The translations under genes and the position numbers were made by a program. The notes under the pieces were generated by a model. That model was not told where the DNA came from and did no database searches. It saw nothing but the letters and a program-made list of their open reading frames with translations. This document shows, one piece after another, positions 18,324 to 27,138 of a stretch of DNA of 43,173 nt. Source of the DNA: an uncultured Flavobacteriales bacterium. GTDB lineage: Bacteria > Bacteroidota > Bacteroidia > Flavobacteriales_D > CAJJDF01. Location: positions 1 through 43,173 of the forward strand of contig CAJJDF010000009.1 in assembly GCA_905182785.1 (NCBI GenBank), in the 5' to 3' direction. Position 1 is the stretch's first letter, and each line of letters starts with the position of its first letter.

Positions 18324-18337
18324 GTTTTTTATTTTGA

Positions 18338-18371
18338 ACTTTGACCAAAGTTAATAGTTTCGTAACTATTA
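18338..18371. promoter_or_regulatory. Divergent control region with two stacked inverted repeats and a -7 box
   Basis: The minus strand reads TAACTTTG at 18346-18353 (consensus TAnnTTTG) ahead of the hydratase gene. The same bases form the right part of AACTTT-gacc-AAAGTT. Directly beside it, TAATAGTT-tcgt-AACTATTA (18352-18371) is an 8-bp perfect hairpin followed on the plus strand by six T residues, 51 bp before the histidine kinase start. It may act as an operator for both divergent genes, or as an attenuator in the kinase leader. Confidence 0.35.
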
Positions 18372-18421
18372 TTTTTTGTGAAGAAGAATAAATTGTAAAC
18401 AAAAAAAGATAACTTTATTAC

Positions 18422-19432
18422 ATGAAACTATCGCCAGTTATATCCTTTTCTATCCTTGTTGGGTTTACAGCTTCTTTGCTGGTTTTAACGGTTGGCTATT
18501 TCTTGAATCCAGATTTTATTACAACTCCTTCTCTCTATTTTTATTCTATAATTGCTGGAGTTATTATTTCACTTACCTCCTATTTTGTTTTTAAAGTTTA
18601 TATTAAAAATCAATTTAAAAAAATATATGCCTCTATAGATCAGGTTTTTGACAATACAACAGAGGATTCTGGGAATACAACACAAGAAAAAATAGAAAGT
18701 TGGATTGCAGAAAGATCTAAAGAAGTAAAAGAATTGAAAACTACCGAAGCTTACCGAAGAGAGTTTTTTGGAAACTTGGCGCATGAGCTCAAAACACCTG
18801 TTTTTAGTGTGGAGGGATATATTCTTACTTTATTGGAGGGCGGATTGGAAGACGAAAATATTAACAGAAAATTTCTTGAAAAAGCCGCTAAGGGTGTTGA
18901 TAGAATTACGAAAGTGATTCAAGACATGGATACGATTACAAAAATAGAATCGGGAGAATTGAAGCTTAATTTTAAAAAAGTAGGTTTGTTTGATTTGGTT
19001 AAAACCGTAATCTCCGAATTAGAGGATATTGCAGAAACAAAAAAAATTTCTGTGGTGATGGAAAAGCCTAATGTGATCGAGCTTTTTGTTTCTGGAGACA
19101 AATTAAAGTTAGAACAAATCTTTACTAACCTAATTGCCAATTCTATTTATTATGGAGATCAAGACGGGAAAACAACAATTACAATTAAAGAGTTAAGAAA
19201 TAAAATAGAAATTACAGTTAAAGACAATGGAATAGGTATTCAAAAAAATCATTTGCCTCGTTTGTTTGAGCGTTTTTATAGAGTAGAAAAAAGTAGGGAC
19301 AGAAACCAGGGTGGTTCAGGAATTGGACTTGCGATTGTAAAACATATTATTGAAGCGCACAATCAATCAATTACAGTCGAAAGTGACCTGAATAAAGGAA
19401 CAGGCTTTACTTTTAGTTTGGATAAATTTTAA
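18422..19432 (+). CDS. Sensor histidine kinase (PhoR-like), orphan
   Basis: 336 residues: two N-terminal membrane helices (about 7-28 and 38-60) with almost no periplasmic loop, a short linker, then the DHp domain with phospho-acceptor His in FGNLAHELKTPVFSVEGY (about 117-134). The HATPase domain follows: N box QIFTNLIANSIYYG, G1 VKDNGIGI, F box LFERFYRVEKSRDR, G2 GGSGIGLAIVKH. All catalytic boxes are intact. The DHp sequence resembles PhoR-type kinases of Flavobacteriia. No response regulator is adjacent, so its partner is elsewhere. The minimal loop suggests sensing within the membrane or via another protein. Confidence 0.93.
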   Translation: MKLSPVISFSILVGFTASLLVLTVGYFLNPDFITTPSLYFYSIIAGVIISLTSYFVFKVYIKNQFKKIYASIDQVFDNTTEDSGNTTQEKIESWIAERSKEVKELKTTEAYRREFFGNLAHELKTPVFSVEGYILTLLEGGLEDENINRKFLEKAAKGVDRITKVIQDMDTITKIESGELKLNFKKVGLFDLVKTVISELEDIAETKKISVVMEKPNVIELFVSGDKLKLEQIFTNLIANSIYYGDQDGKTTITIKELRNKIEITVKDNGIGIQKNHLPRLFERFYRVEKSRDRNQGGSGIGLAIVKHIIEAHNQSITVESDLNKGTGFTFSLDKF

Positions 19433-19436
19433 TTGA

Positions 19437-20036
19437 TTACAAATCTAAAGACAACTGTTCTGGCAATAACCTAAAAGTCATTCTGTGGTAATCGGTAGTT
19501 CCGTGATTACGAATTCCTTCTCTATGTGCTCTGGTTGGGTAGCCTTTATTTTTATGCCAATCGTAAACAGGAAACTCTTCGTGATATTGTTTCATAATAT
19601 CATCTCTGTAAGTTTTTGCAAGGACTGATGCTGCAGCAATGGGCATAAATTTAGCGTCTCCTTTTATAATACACACATGATCAATTTCCTTGTACTTATT
19701 AAATCGATTTCCATCAATTAACAGCAAATTAGGGTGCTTTTTAAGTTGATCTACTGCTCTGTGCATTGCTAAAAAAGAAGCATTCAAAATATTTATTTCA
19801 TCAATTTCTAAAGGAGAAACAACTCCAACAGCCCAAGCGATGGCTTCTTTTTCAATGATTGGCCTTAGTAAATCTCTTTGTTTTTCGGTTAGTTTTTTGG
19901 AGTCATTAAGTAATTCGTTTTTGAATTTTTTTGGTAAAATTACTGCTGCTGCAACTACTGGACCAGATAGACATCCTCTTCCTGCTTCGTCACATCCCGC
20001 TTCTATTTTTGATTTGTCGTAGTGTAATTTCAGCAT
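19437..20036 (-). CDS. rnhB: Ribonuclease HII
   Basis: 199 residues; cleaves RNA in RNA-DNA hybrids, notably single ribonucleotides in DNA. The DEAGRG catalytic motif (about 16-21), the LLIDGNRF segment with another active-site Asp (about 105-112) and [13 protein letters not shown] with the last Asp (about 136-148) are present. Length is usual. The stop lies 4 bp from the convergent histidine kinase stop; upstream, the glycosyltransferase gene ends 2 bp before this start, so the two are co-transcribed. Confidence 0.96.
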   Translation of the reverse strand: MLKLHYDKSKIEAGCDEAGRGCLSGPVVAAAVILPKKFKNELLNDSKKLTEKQRDLLRPIIEKEAIAWAVGVVSPLEIDEINILNASFLAMHRAVDQLKKHPNLLLIDGNRFNKYKEIDHVCIIKGDAKFMPIAAASVLAKTYRDDIMKQYHEEFPVYDWHKNKGYPTRAHREGIRNHGTTDYHRMTFRLLPEQLSLDL

Positions 20037-20038
20037 TA

Positions 20039-21169
20039 TTATTTGTTTTCAAACACCTCAATAATGGTTTCCCAAACTTTATCTGCCGTATTTTGCCAAT
20101 TGAAAAGTTTAGCCCTTTCCTTCCCTTTTTCAATCAATTCTTTTCGCAAAGATTCGTCTTTATAAATTCGCACCATTCCGTTTTTGATATCTTCTATAGA
20201 AAATGGATTGACATAAATAGCAGCCTCTCCTCCAACCTCAGGTAACGAAGTGGCATTGGATGCAAGAATTGGCAATTCACACCTCATTGCTTCTACTAGT
20301 GGGATTCCAAACCCTTCGAAATAGGAAACGTAAGTCAAAGCTAATCCTGAGCAATAAATATTATTCAGTTCCGTAGATTGAACATGCCCAGTAAACACAA
20401 CCTCTTTTTTGAAGTTTAAGCTGTCGAAACAATCTTTAATTTCCTGATTCCACCAATATTTCTCACCAACCATAAGTAGTTTGACGTCTGATTTTGTTTG
20501 GTTTTTGAATACATCAAAAGACTTAAAAAGATTAATTATGTTTTTTCTTGGATGCAAAGCGCTTACGAATAAAAAATAGGGTTTTCCATTCGTAAATTTA
20601 CTTCTTGTTGCGGCTTTTAACTCTTCATTTATTGGATTAAAAAAGTCTCCTATTCCATTGTGAGCAACCGTGATTTTCTCTTCATTTATACCAAAACTTT
20701 TTACAATATCTTGTTTAGAATACTCAGAAACAGTAACAATTTTGGCTGCTTTTTTTGCAAATTTTGGAAAGAAATAATTGACGTATTTTCTATTGAAAAA
20801 AGGAATGTCATCCGGAAAGTGAACAAAACTTAAGTCGTGAATTACTGGTATTTGTTTTACCTCTGACCCTAAACTTAAATAACCGTCTGGGGATAAAAAC
20901 AGATCTATTTCGTTTTGTTTCAATGCTTTTTTCACTCCAAACTCAAACCATAAATAATATAAAAATGGATGTCTCGCTGGAGGGTTTATTACGATTGGAG
21001 TTACATTGTTTGCATAAATAAACTTCTCGTCATATTTTCTGTCAAAAAAGAAGAAGAATTCGTTCTCGGGATGTTGCGTTACAATTCTCTTTATTACTTC
21101 ATGAGTAAACCACCCAAAACCTTCTAGTTTTGTGGGTAATAAAAACCTTGTATTTACAGCAATCTTCAT
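20039..21169 (-). CDS. Glycosyltransferase, GT4 family (GT-B fold)
   Basis: 376 residues with no signal peptide: an N-terminal Rossmann-like domain (about 1-175) and a C-terminal GT4 nucleotide-sugar domain. The latter shows [15 protein letters not shown] (about 195-209), [17 protein letters not shown] and the EX7E-type motif in [20 protein letters not shown] (about 285-304), followed by [20 protein letters not shown]. It is most similar in pattern to mannosyl- or rhamnosyl-transferases acting on surface glycans, but donor and acceptor cannot be assigned. It is followed after 2 bp by rnhB. A possible promoter lies at 21230-21260 inside the end of ald. Confidence 0.92.
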   Translation of the reverse strand: MKIAVNTRFLLPTKLEGFGWFTHEVIKRIVTQHPENEFFFFFDRKYDEKFIYANNVTPIVINPPARHPFLYYLWFEFGVKKALKQNEIDLFLSPDGYLSLGSEVKQIPVIHDLSFVHFPDDIPFFNRKYVNYFFPKFAKKAAKIVTVSEYSKQDIVKSFGINEEKITVAHNGIGDFFNPINEELKAATRSKFTNGKPYFLFVSALHPRKNIINLFKSFDVFKNQTKSDVKLLMVGEKYWWNQEIKDCFDSLNFKKEVVFTGHVQSTELNNIYCSGLALTYVSYFEGFGIPLVEAMRCELPILASNATSLPEVGGEAAIYVNPFSIEDIKNGMVRIYKDESLRKELIEKGKERAKLFNWQNTADKVWETIIEVFENK

Positions 21170-21229
21170 TCGTGTACTAAGATAAAATTTAATTAGTGAT
21201 TTTCAATTTGAACCGATTAGAAAATTTAA

Positions 21230-21260
21230 CAAAATTACAAAGCCATCAATAAAAGCTCAA
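21230..21260 (-). promoter_or_regulatory. Predicted promoter of the glycosyltransferase-rnhB pair
   Basis: On the minus strand TTG (21258-21260) precedes TAATTTTG (21230-21237) by 20 bp, matching both Bacteroidota promoter boxes. It overlaps the 3' end of ald; the TAA of its -7 box is the ald stop codon. The start codon is about 60 bp further. Confidence 0.4.
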
Positions 21261-22449
21261 TGTTTTTAAACGGTAAATTAAAAGCTTCTCCTAGTGTTGG
21301 GCTTGTTAAAGTTCCTTTATAAACGTAAACTCCGTGTCTAAAACCAGTGTTTTCTCTAATTTTTTTGGCTATTCCTCCTCCGTTTGCAATATCAAGTAAT
21401 AAAGGGGAAAAAATATTACTCAAAGCAAAAGAAGCTGTTCGAGAAACCGAAGAAGCAATATTTGGAACACAATAATGGATTACTCCGTTCTCTACAAAAG
21501 TGGGAGAGTTGTGATTGGTAACTCGAGAAGTTTCAAAACACCCTCCTTGGTCAATACTTACATCCACAATTACAGAACCTTCTTTCATTTGAGAAACCAT
21601 GTTTTCGGTAACTACACAGGGTGTCCTCCCATTCACTGCACGCAATGCGCCAATGGCTACATCTGCTCTCATCAATGCTTTTTCGAGTACTTTTGGATTT
21701 ACAATAGAGGTCCAAACTGTGGTGTTTAAATCATTTTGTAGTCTTCTTAATTTATACACATTATCGTCAAAAATCTTTACTGAAGCTCCGAGTCCAATAG
21801 CTGATTTTGCTGCAAATTCCCCTACAGTTCCTGCCCCTATAATTACAACTTCTGTGGGCGAAACTCCTGCAATCCCTCCTAATATTGTTCCTCTTCCTTC
21901 GTTTAAGTTACTTAAGTAGTGAGAAGCGATAGAAACTGCTCTAATTCCAGCAATTTCGGACATAGAACGAATCACTGGATACACATCTTCTTCGTCTTTA
22001 ATAAAATCCCATGCAATGGCTGTGATTTTTTTTCTCATCAACATTTCTAACGTGTTTTTTGGATGAACAGAAAGTTGGATAGCTGCAAACAAAGTTTGAT
22101 TTCCCGGCATCATTTCTATTTCTTCTTTGGTCGGTGGAGCCACTTTAATTATTATATCTGCTTTAAAAACTTGTTCTACACTGTAACAAATTTCTGCTCC
22201 CACTTCACTGTAATCTTTGTCTGGAAAGTTTGCGTTTTGACCTGCGTTTGTCTCCACACAGACTCTGTGTCCGTTATTTACAAGCAATGAAACAGCCTCT
22301 GGAACTAAAGAAACTCTATTCTCCTGAAAAGAGGTTTCTTTTGGTATCCCAATGAATAGTTTTTTATTCAATGAGCCTATTCTCTGTAATTTCTCTTGAG
22401 GTATCATTAACGCCTCTTTGGCTAGGGATTTTAAAACATCAGACGACAT
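21235..22449 (-). CDS. ald: Alanine dehydrogenase
   Basis: 404 residues of the alanine dehydrogenase / transhydrogenase-alpha superfamily; interconverts L-alanine with pyruvate and ammonia using NAD. Key segments: IGIPKETSFQENRVSLVPEA (about 33-52) with the substrate Arg, the nucleotide-binding GAGTVGEFAAKSAIGLG (about 206-222), SVIVDVSIDQGGCFETSR (about 295-312) and YCVPNIASSVSRTAS (about 328-342). Length and the single-domain layout favour Ald over a split transhydrogenase. It follows tsaE by 2 bp, an arrangement I recall from other Bacteroidota, and is likely translated from the same mRNA. Confidence 0.9.
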   Translation of the reverse strand: MSSDVLKSLAKEALMIPQEKLQRIGSLNKKLFIGIPKETSFQENRVSLVPEAVSLLVNNGHRVCVETNAGQNANFPDKDYSEVGAEICYSVEQVFKADIIIKVAPPTKEEIEMMPGNQTLFAAIQLSVHPKNTLEMLMRKKITAIAWDFIKDEEDVYPVIRSMSEIAGIRAVSIASHYLSNLNEGRGTILGGIAGVSPTEVVIIGAGTVGEFAAKSAIGLGASVKIFDDNVYKLRRLQNDLNTTVWTSIVNPKVLEKALMRADVAIGALRAVNGRTPCVVTENMVSQMKEGSVIVDVSIDQGGCFETSRVTNHNSPTFVENGVIHYCVPNIASSVSRTASFALSNIFSPLLLDIANGGGIAKKIRENTGFRHGVYVYKGTLTSPTLGEAFNLPFKNIELLLMAL

Positions 22450-22451
22450 AA

Positions 22452-22871
22452 TTAACTGGTTATTTTAATGGTTCTTATTTTACCTTGTTGTTCAATATTC
22501 ACTTCTACGTATGTTCCAGGAATAAAGTTTAGTGTTTTTTCTGGCCATTCAATAAAACAAACTGAATTGCTGTCCAAAATTTCTATTATTCCAATGTCTA
22601 ATAATTCTGCTTCGTCATTAATTCTGTATAAGTCAAAATGAAAAATTGAATTATTCTCGTTATCAAGATACTCATTTACTATGGAATATGTAGGGCTAGA
22701 AGTGTGTTCTTTTACTCCCCTTTTTTTGCAAACCAAATTAATTAGCGTAGTTTTTCCTGCACCCATTTCGGCATTGAAACAAAAGTGGGTTTCTGTAGCA
22801 CAAAGTTTAGCAAGGTAAATAGCAACCTCTTCCAATTCTTTTTCTTGTTTTATTATGAATTTTTTTTCCAT
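22452..22871 (-). CDS. tsaE: tRNA threonylcarbamoyladenosine biosynthesis ATPase TsaE
   Basis: 139 residues; the ATPase subunit that works with TsaD and TsaB to make t6A37 in ANN-decoding tRNAs. Walker A is AEMGAGKTTLINLV (about 39-52). The family's HTSSPTYSIVNEY (about 62-74) follows, then FHFDLYRINDEAELLDIGI (about 84-102) and FIEWPEK (about 114-120). Complete. It is first gene of a pair with ald; a TATTTTTG element lies at 22925-22932. Confidence 0.95.
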   Translation of the reverse strand: MEKKFIIKQEKELEEVAIYLAKLCATETHFCFNAEMGAGKTTLINLVCKKRGVKEHTSSPTYSIVNEYLDNENNSIFHFDLYRINDEAELLDIGIIEILDSNSVCFIEWPEKTLNFIPGTYVEVNIEQQGKIRTIKITS

Positions 22872-22924
22872 GTGTCAGGATGCTTTTCCAAGCCTTATTT
22901 AAAATAAACTATTATTTAATATAA

Positions 22925-22932
22925 CAAAAATA
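22925..22932 (-). promoter_or_regulatory. Putative -7 element of tsaE-ald
   Basis: The minus strand reads TATTTTTG (TAnnTTTG) 53 bp before the tsaE start. No TTG at -33 spacing. Confidence 0.3.
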
Positions 22933-23141
22933 CTATAAATTATAAAACTGAAGAAGATTGATGTCCTTTTAAGAACATAAAGTGACAGGTGTCGATACGG
23001 TTAGTCTGAAAGCCAGTTGTTTTATTATAAAATACTGGTCTTTTGTCGTTTATTGTTATAATAAGCTGTTTTCTGTATCAGTAAATTGAAAAATACACTT
23101 TATTATTAATAATCTTTTTGGTATAGTTTTACAGTATAATT

Positions 23142-23633
23142 AACAACCAAAAACGACTATTTCCTCTAATCTTAATAATTCTTGTATACTGTTCTATAAA
23201 TGGATTTAATAAAAGAAAGTACACAAAAGGAGGGTGTAAACAATTAGTATCTAATTATTCTTATGGCTCTTCAAAAAAATAAGTGAATAATACGCTTATA
23301 ATTCTAATGAATTATAAGCTAAGGATAGCTGGTCTAAAGAAAAGAAAGCTGATTAGAAAAACAAAAAAAAGATAAGTTCTCTTAAAGCTAAAAGTTTAAA
23401 TGAGGTTAGTAATCATAAAGACGGTTTAAAAAACTCAAAATATAGGTGGTTCAAAAAATGGGGAAGCTCCTTGCGGTAAAGTCTGTTTAATTCTTTTATT
23501 GGGTGGTTTACTTGGAATTATAGTTGCTATACTCGTGATGACCTTGGTTTTATCTTTGGAAGTTTTTTTTGAGGGTTTGTTTAGGGGCGCTTTCTATTAT
23601 TATTATTATTATTTTTGGCTAGTATCTCGTTAG
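23142..23633 (+). pseudogene. Decayed small lipoprotein gene (several frameshifts)
   Basis: Three plus-strand reading frames carry consecutive pieces of what looks like one protein. Piece 1 (open 23127-23282) reads KRLFPLILIILVYCSINGFN followed by KRKYTKGG: a lipoprotein signal with a lipobox Cys and a KRKYTKG motif that I recall at the N-terminus of Bacteroidota hypothetical lipoproteins. It lacks a start codon and ends in TAA. Piece 2 (open 23357-23479) reads ISSLKAKSLNEVSNHKDGLK. Piece 3 (open 23430-23633) reads GGSKNGEAPCGKVCLILLLG and continues as a hydrophobic segment, with a (TAT)6 run giving six Tyr. The order signal, charged linker, hydrophobic end is that of an intact gene. Decay is more likely than sequencing error because start and frames are both lost. 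Confidence 0.5.
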
Positions 23634-23681
23634 ATGCAAGCTCTAATAATTTGGAGAAACTTGTGGCGTTAAGCTTCTTGG

Positions 23682-26600
23682 CTATAAAACTGGTGTTAAA
23701 CTTTCTATTGCTTGCGAGATAGAGTTCATTTCAGAATAAATCAATCTTAGTTTGTTGTTCTTTTCGCTCATTTTACAATTTCGTGAATTTAATTGAATGT
23801 AGCTAAGAACCTTTGTAAATCTATCCGATTCGAAATAATCGGCTTGATTTCCAGAGGGAAAATAACAAATCATTTTCTCTTGTTTCAAGACAATTTTATG
23901 AAAACCAATTGCTTTCGCAAGCCATTTCAATTCTATTGTTTTCAATAGTTCTGTTGTTTCTTGAGGTACTTGTCCAAATCTATCTTTCAAATTTGAGGCG
24001 TACTTTTTTAGCTCTTCTGTTGTTTTTATTTGTTCCAAATCTTGGTACAAAGAAAGTCGTTCGGCAATATTATTGACATACGTATCTGGAATTAATAATT
24101 CTAAATCTGTTTCAATCTGAAAATCTTCTACTCGATAAAATTTATCGTTTTTCTCGTCTTTAAATAATTCTTTAAACTCATTATTCTTAAGCTCGTTTAT
24201 CGTTTGGCTCAGTATTTTCTGATACGTAGCAAATCCTATTTCATTGATGTAACCACTTTGGTTTGCACCCAATAAATCTCCTGCTCCACGAATATCCAAA
24301 TCCTTCATTGCTATATTAAAACCACTTCCCAGCTCACTGTTTTGCTCAATGGCATTCAGCCTTTTGGTTGCGTCATCACTCAACATGTGGCGAGGAGGAG
24401 TAATCATATAACAAAATGCTTTTTTGTTGGATCTACCAATTCTTCCTCTCATTTGATGCAAATCACTCAGTCCAAAATTATTCGCATTATTGATTATCAT
24501 TGTATTTGCATTAGGGACATCAATTCCTGATTCTATAATAGAAGTTGCTACCAAAACATCATACATTCCGTTTACAAAGTCCATTAACACAGCTTCCATT
24601 TTTTGCCCATCTAAACGTCCGTGAATAATTCCAATCTTAGCGTCTGGAACTAACCTTTGTATCATTCCCGATACTTCCTGGATGTTTTGAATTCTATTGT
24701 TTACAAAATAAGCCTGCCCTCCTCTTTGCATCTCATAAGAAATCGCATCCCTAATACTCTCTTCGTTAAACACCTGCAAAACAGTGTCAATGGGTTGTCT
24801 ATTAGGTGGCGGAGTATTAATTACTGATAAATCTCTTGCCCCCATCAATGAAAACTGAAGTGTTCTTGGAATTGGTGTTGCTGTTAAGGTTAGGGAATCA
24901 ACATTCTCCTTCATTGTTTTGAGTTTGTCTTTTACTCCTACTCCAAATTTTTGTTCCTCATCCACAATCAACAGCCCTAAGTCTTTAAATTTTACACTTT
25001 TTCCGGCCAACTTGTGAGTTCCAATCAAAATATCAATCTCTCCTTTTGCCAATTTTTCTAGAGTCTCTTTTACCTTTTTTGTTGATTTAAAACGATTCAA
25101 GTAGTCTACTTTACAAGGAAAATCTTTCAACCTTTCGTTAAAACTTCGGTAATGTTGTAAACTTAAGATTGTGGTAGGAACTAAAATTGCTACTTGCTTG
25201 CTGTCTGCCACTGCTTTAAAAGCTGCTCTTATAGCAATTTCTGTTTTTCCAAATCCTACATCTCCACACACCAACCTGTCCATAGGAATTTCTTTCTCCA
25301 TGTCTTCTTTTACAGCAACAGTAGCTTTGAATTGGTCTGGAGTGTCTTCATACATAAACGAAGCTTCTAACTCGTGTTGCAAATAAGTGTCTGGAGAAAA
25401 GGCAAATCCTTTTTTCATTTTTCTTTTCGCATAAAGCTTAATCAAATCAAAAGCAACTTCCTTTACTCTCTTTTGGGTTTTATCTTTTAATGCTTTCCAG
25501 TTTGGAGTTCCTAGCTTATTTATTTTAGGTTGTTTTCCGTCTTTCCCTGCAAACTTAGAAATCCTGTGAAGCGAGTGAATACTAACGTACAAAACATCTC
25601 CTCCTCCATATATTAATCGGATTGCTTCTTGTTCTTTTCCATTAACATCTATTTTTTCCATCCCAGAAAAAGTTCCAACTCCATGATCTATATGAACAAT
25701 GAAATCTCCTTTTTTTAGTCCGTAAATCTCTTTAAGGCTTACAGCTTCCTTGGATTGTTTATACCCTTCTTTTAATCTGAATTTGTGATAACGTTCAAAT
25801 ATTTGATGATCGGTATAGCACACGATTTTCAAATCATTGTCTATAAAACCTTCTCTTATACTGGTGTGAATCGGAACAAAATCTGCTTCTTTTTCAATGT
25901 CCTCAAAGATTTCTTCGAGTCTTTGAATTTGGTTTGGATTATCCGAAAAAATGTAATTTCCGTATTCTGCTTGCGTATTTTCTTTTAGGTTTTGAGCTAG
26001 TAAATCGAATTTTTTATTGAAAGCTGGTTGAGGAGATTGGTGGAAATTTAGTGAATTTGTCCCGAAATAATTTTCAGTTCCAAATTCTACAATATTAAAT
26101 TCTTTCAATTCTCTTTCAAGCTCAGTAGGACTAATGTACATTTCGCTTGGAGCTAACCTTTGTAGCTCTGTATCTAATTGCTCAAAAGTGTAGCGTGCTT
26201 TTTTAAATCCTTCCTCAACTTTCTTTTTTGCGATAGAAAAAGATTTTATCCAAACGTTAGAATTAGCAGAGATAAACTCGAAAAATGAACTGCGTGAAGC
26301 TTCTAATAACTCTCTTTGAACATTGGGCGTCACCGTGATTTTTTTGTGCGTATTAATGGATAATTGGTCTGCTATATTGAAACTTCTTATTGAGTCTATT
26401 TCGTCTCCAAAAAACTCAATTCTGAACGGATAATCAAACGAGAAAGAAAAAACATCTACAATTCCTCCACGCACAGAAAACTGTCCTGGTTCGTATACAT
26501 AGTCTACTTTATCAAAGTGTTGTTCTATGAATAATTCATTCAAAAAATCGATAGAGTAGGAGTCCCCTACGTGAATATCTAACGTGTTTTTTTTTAGTGT

Positions 26601-27023
26601 TTTTTTTGTAATTACTTTCTCAACCAAAGCTTCTGGGTAAGAAACAACAACCGTGTTTTTTCTGTTTTTAGAAATCGCATTTAATACTTCTGTTCTTAGT
26701 AGAACATTCGCATTATCGGTATTTTCTATTTGATATGGTCTTCGGTAAGATGCAGGATAAAAGAAATATTTTTTATTAGCTTTTTCAGGGTTTATATTTT
26801 CTAATGTGTTGAAAAAATAAACTGCTTCTTCCTTATCTGAAAAAATAAATAATTGAAGATTTTCAATTTCTTGGATTGCTGCAGAAGAAATAAAAGCCAA
26901 AGAAGAACCCACCAAGCCTTTGGTAAAGACACTAGAAGACTTCTTCGCTAACTCTTTTTTGAGTTCGAATACTTTTTGAGAACCTTTGTATTTCTCTATA
27001 ATTAAAGACGAATCTTGCTTCAT
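23682..27023 (-). CDS. mfd: Transcription-repair coupling factor
   Basis: The 1113-residue translocase removes RNA polymerase stalled at DNA lesions and recruits UvrA. In order: UvrB-like N-terminal module (about 1-400) with RRPYQIENTDNANVLLRTE and YVYEPGQFSVRGGIVDVFSF; the RNA-polymerase-interacting CarD-like domain with GDFIVHIDHGVGTFSG (about 435-450); RecG-like helicase with Walker A GDVGFGKTEIA (about 584-594), DEEQ (about 687-690), TATPIPRT and the TRG-type motif; and a C-terminal domain, somewhat short of E. coli Mfd (1148 residues). All helicase motifs are intact. It stands alone, divergent from the DUF4175 gene with 115 bp between. Confidence 0.97.
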   Translation of the reverse strand: MKQDSSLIIEKYKGSQKVFELKKELAKKSSSVFTKGLVGSSLAFISSAAIQEIENLQLFIFSDKEEAVYFFNTLENINPEKANKKYFFYPASYRRPYQIENTDNANVLLRTEVLNAISKNRKNTVVVSYPEALVEKVITKKTLKKNTLDIHVGDSYSIDFLNELFIEQHFDKVDYVYEPGQFSVRGGIVDVFSFSFDYPFRIEFFGDEIDSIRSFNIADQLSINTHKKITVTPNVQRELLEASRSSFFEFISANSNVWIKSFSIAKKKVEEGFKKARYTFEQLDTELQRLAPSEMYISPTELERELKEFNIVEFGTENYFGTNSLNFHQSPQPAFNKKFDLLAQNLKENTQAEYGNYIFSDNPNQIQRLEEIFEDIEKEADFVPIHTSIREGFIDNDLKIVCYTDHQIFERYHKFRLKEGYKQSKEAVSLKEIYGLKKGDFIVHIDHGVGTFSGMEKIDVNGKEQEAIRLIYGGGDVLYVSIHSLHRISKFAGKDGKQPKINKLGTPNWKALKDKTQKRVKEVAFDLIKLYAKRKMKKGFAFSPDTYLQHELEASFMYEDTPDQFKATVAVKEDMEKEIPMDRLVCGDVGFGKTEIAIRAAFKAVADSKQVAILVPTTILSLQHYRSFNERLKDFPCKVDYLNRFKSTKKVKETLEKLAKGEIDILIGTHKLAGKSVKFKDLGLLIVDEEQKFGVGVKDKLKTMKENVDSLTLTATPIPRTLQFSLMGARDLSVINTPPPNRQPIDTVLQVFNEESIRDAISYEMQRGGQAYFVNNRIQNIQEVSGMIQRLVPDAKIGIIHGRLDGQKMEAVLMDFVNGMYDVLVATSIIESGIDVPNANTMIINNANNFGLSDLHQMRGRIGRSNKKAFCYMITPPRHMLSDDATKRLNAIEQNSELGSGFNIAMKDLDIRGAGDLLGANQSGYINEIGFATYQKILSQTINELKNNEFKELFKDEKNDKFYRVEDFQIETDLELLIPDTYVNNIAERLSLYQDLEQIKTTEELKKYASNLKDRFGQVPQETTELLKTIELKWLAKAIGFHKIVLKQEKMICYFPSGNQADYFESDRFTKVLSYIQLNSRNCKMSEKNNKLRLIYSEMNSISQAIESLTPVL

Positions 27024-27138
27024 TTAATTCTTTGATTCGTAAATGTAATAAATTCGATTTTTAATGTCATCTTATCTGTTGTTTTTTAAAGTGAAATAAT
27101 TAAATATAAATTCTTAATTTTACGTTAATTAAAACTAA

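Larger units (their letters stand above)
22872..23681. other. 810-bp stretch between tsaE and mfd
   Basis: No intact gene. It holds the tsaE -7 element (22925-22932), a locally more GC-rich patch with GACAGGTGTC (22984-22993), an imperfect hairpin (CCAGT 23013-23017 with ACTGG 23034-23038, plus an inner TTTT/AAAA stem), and a plus-strand lipoprotein gene remnant (23142-23633). Confidence 0.6.
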
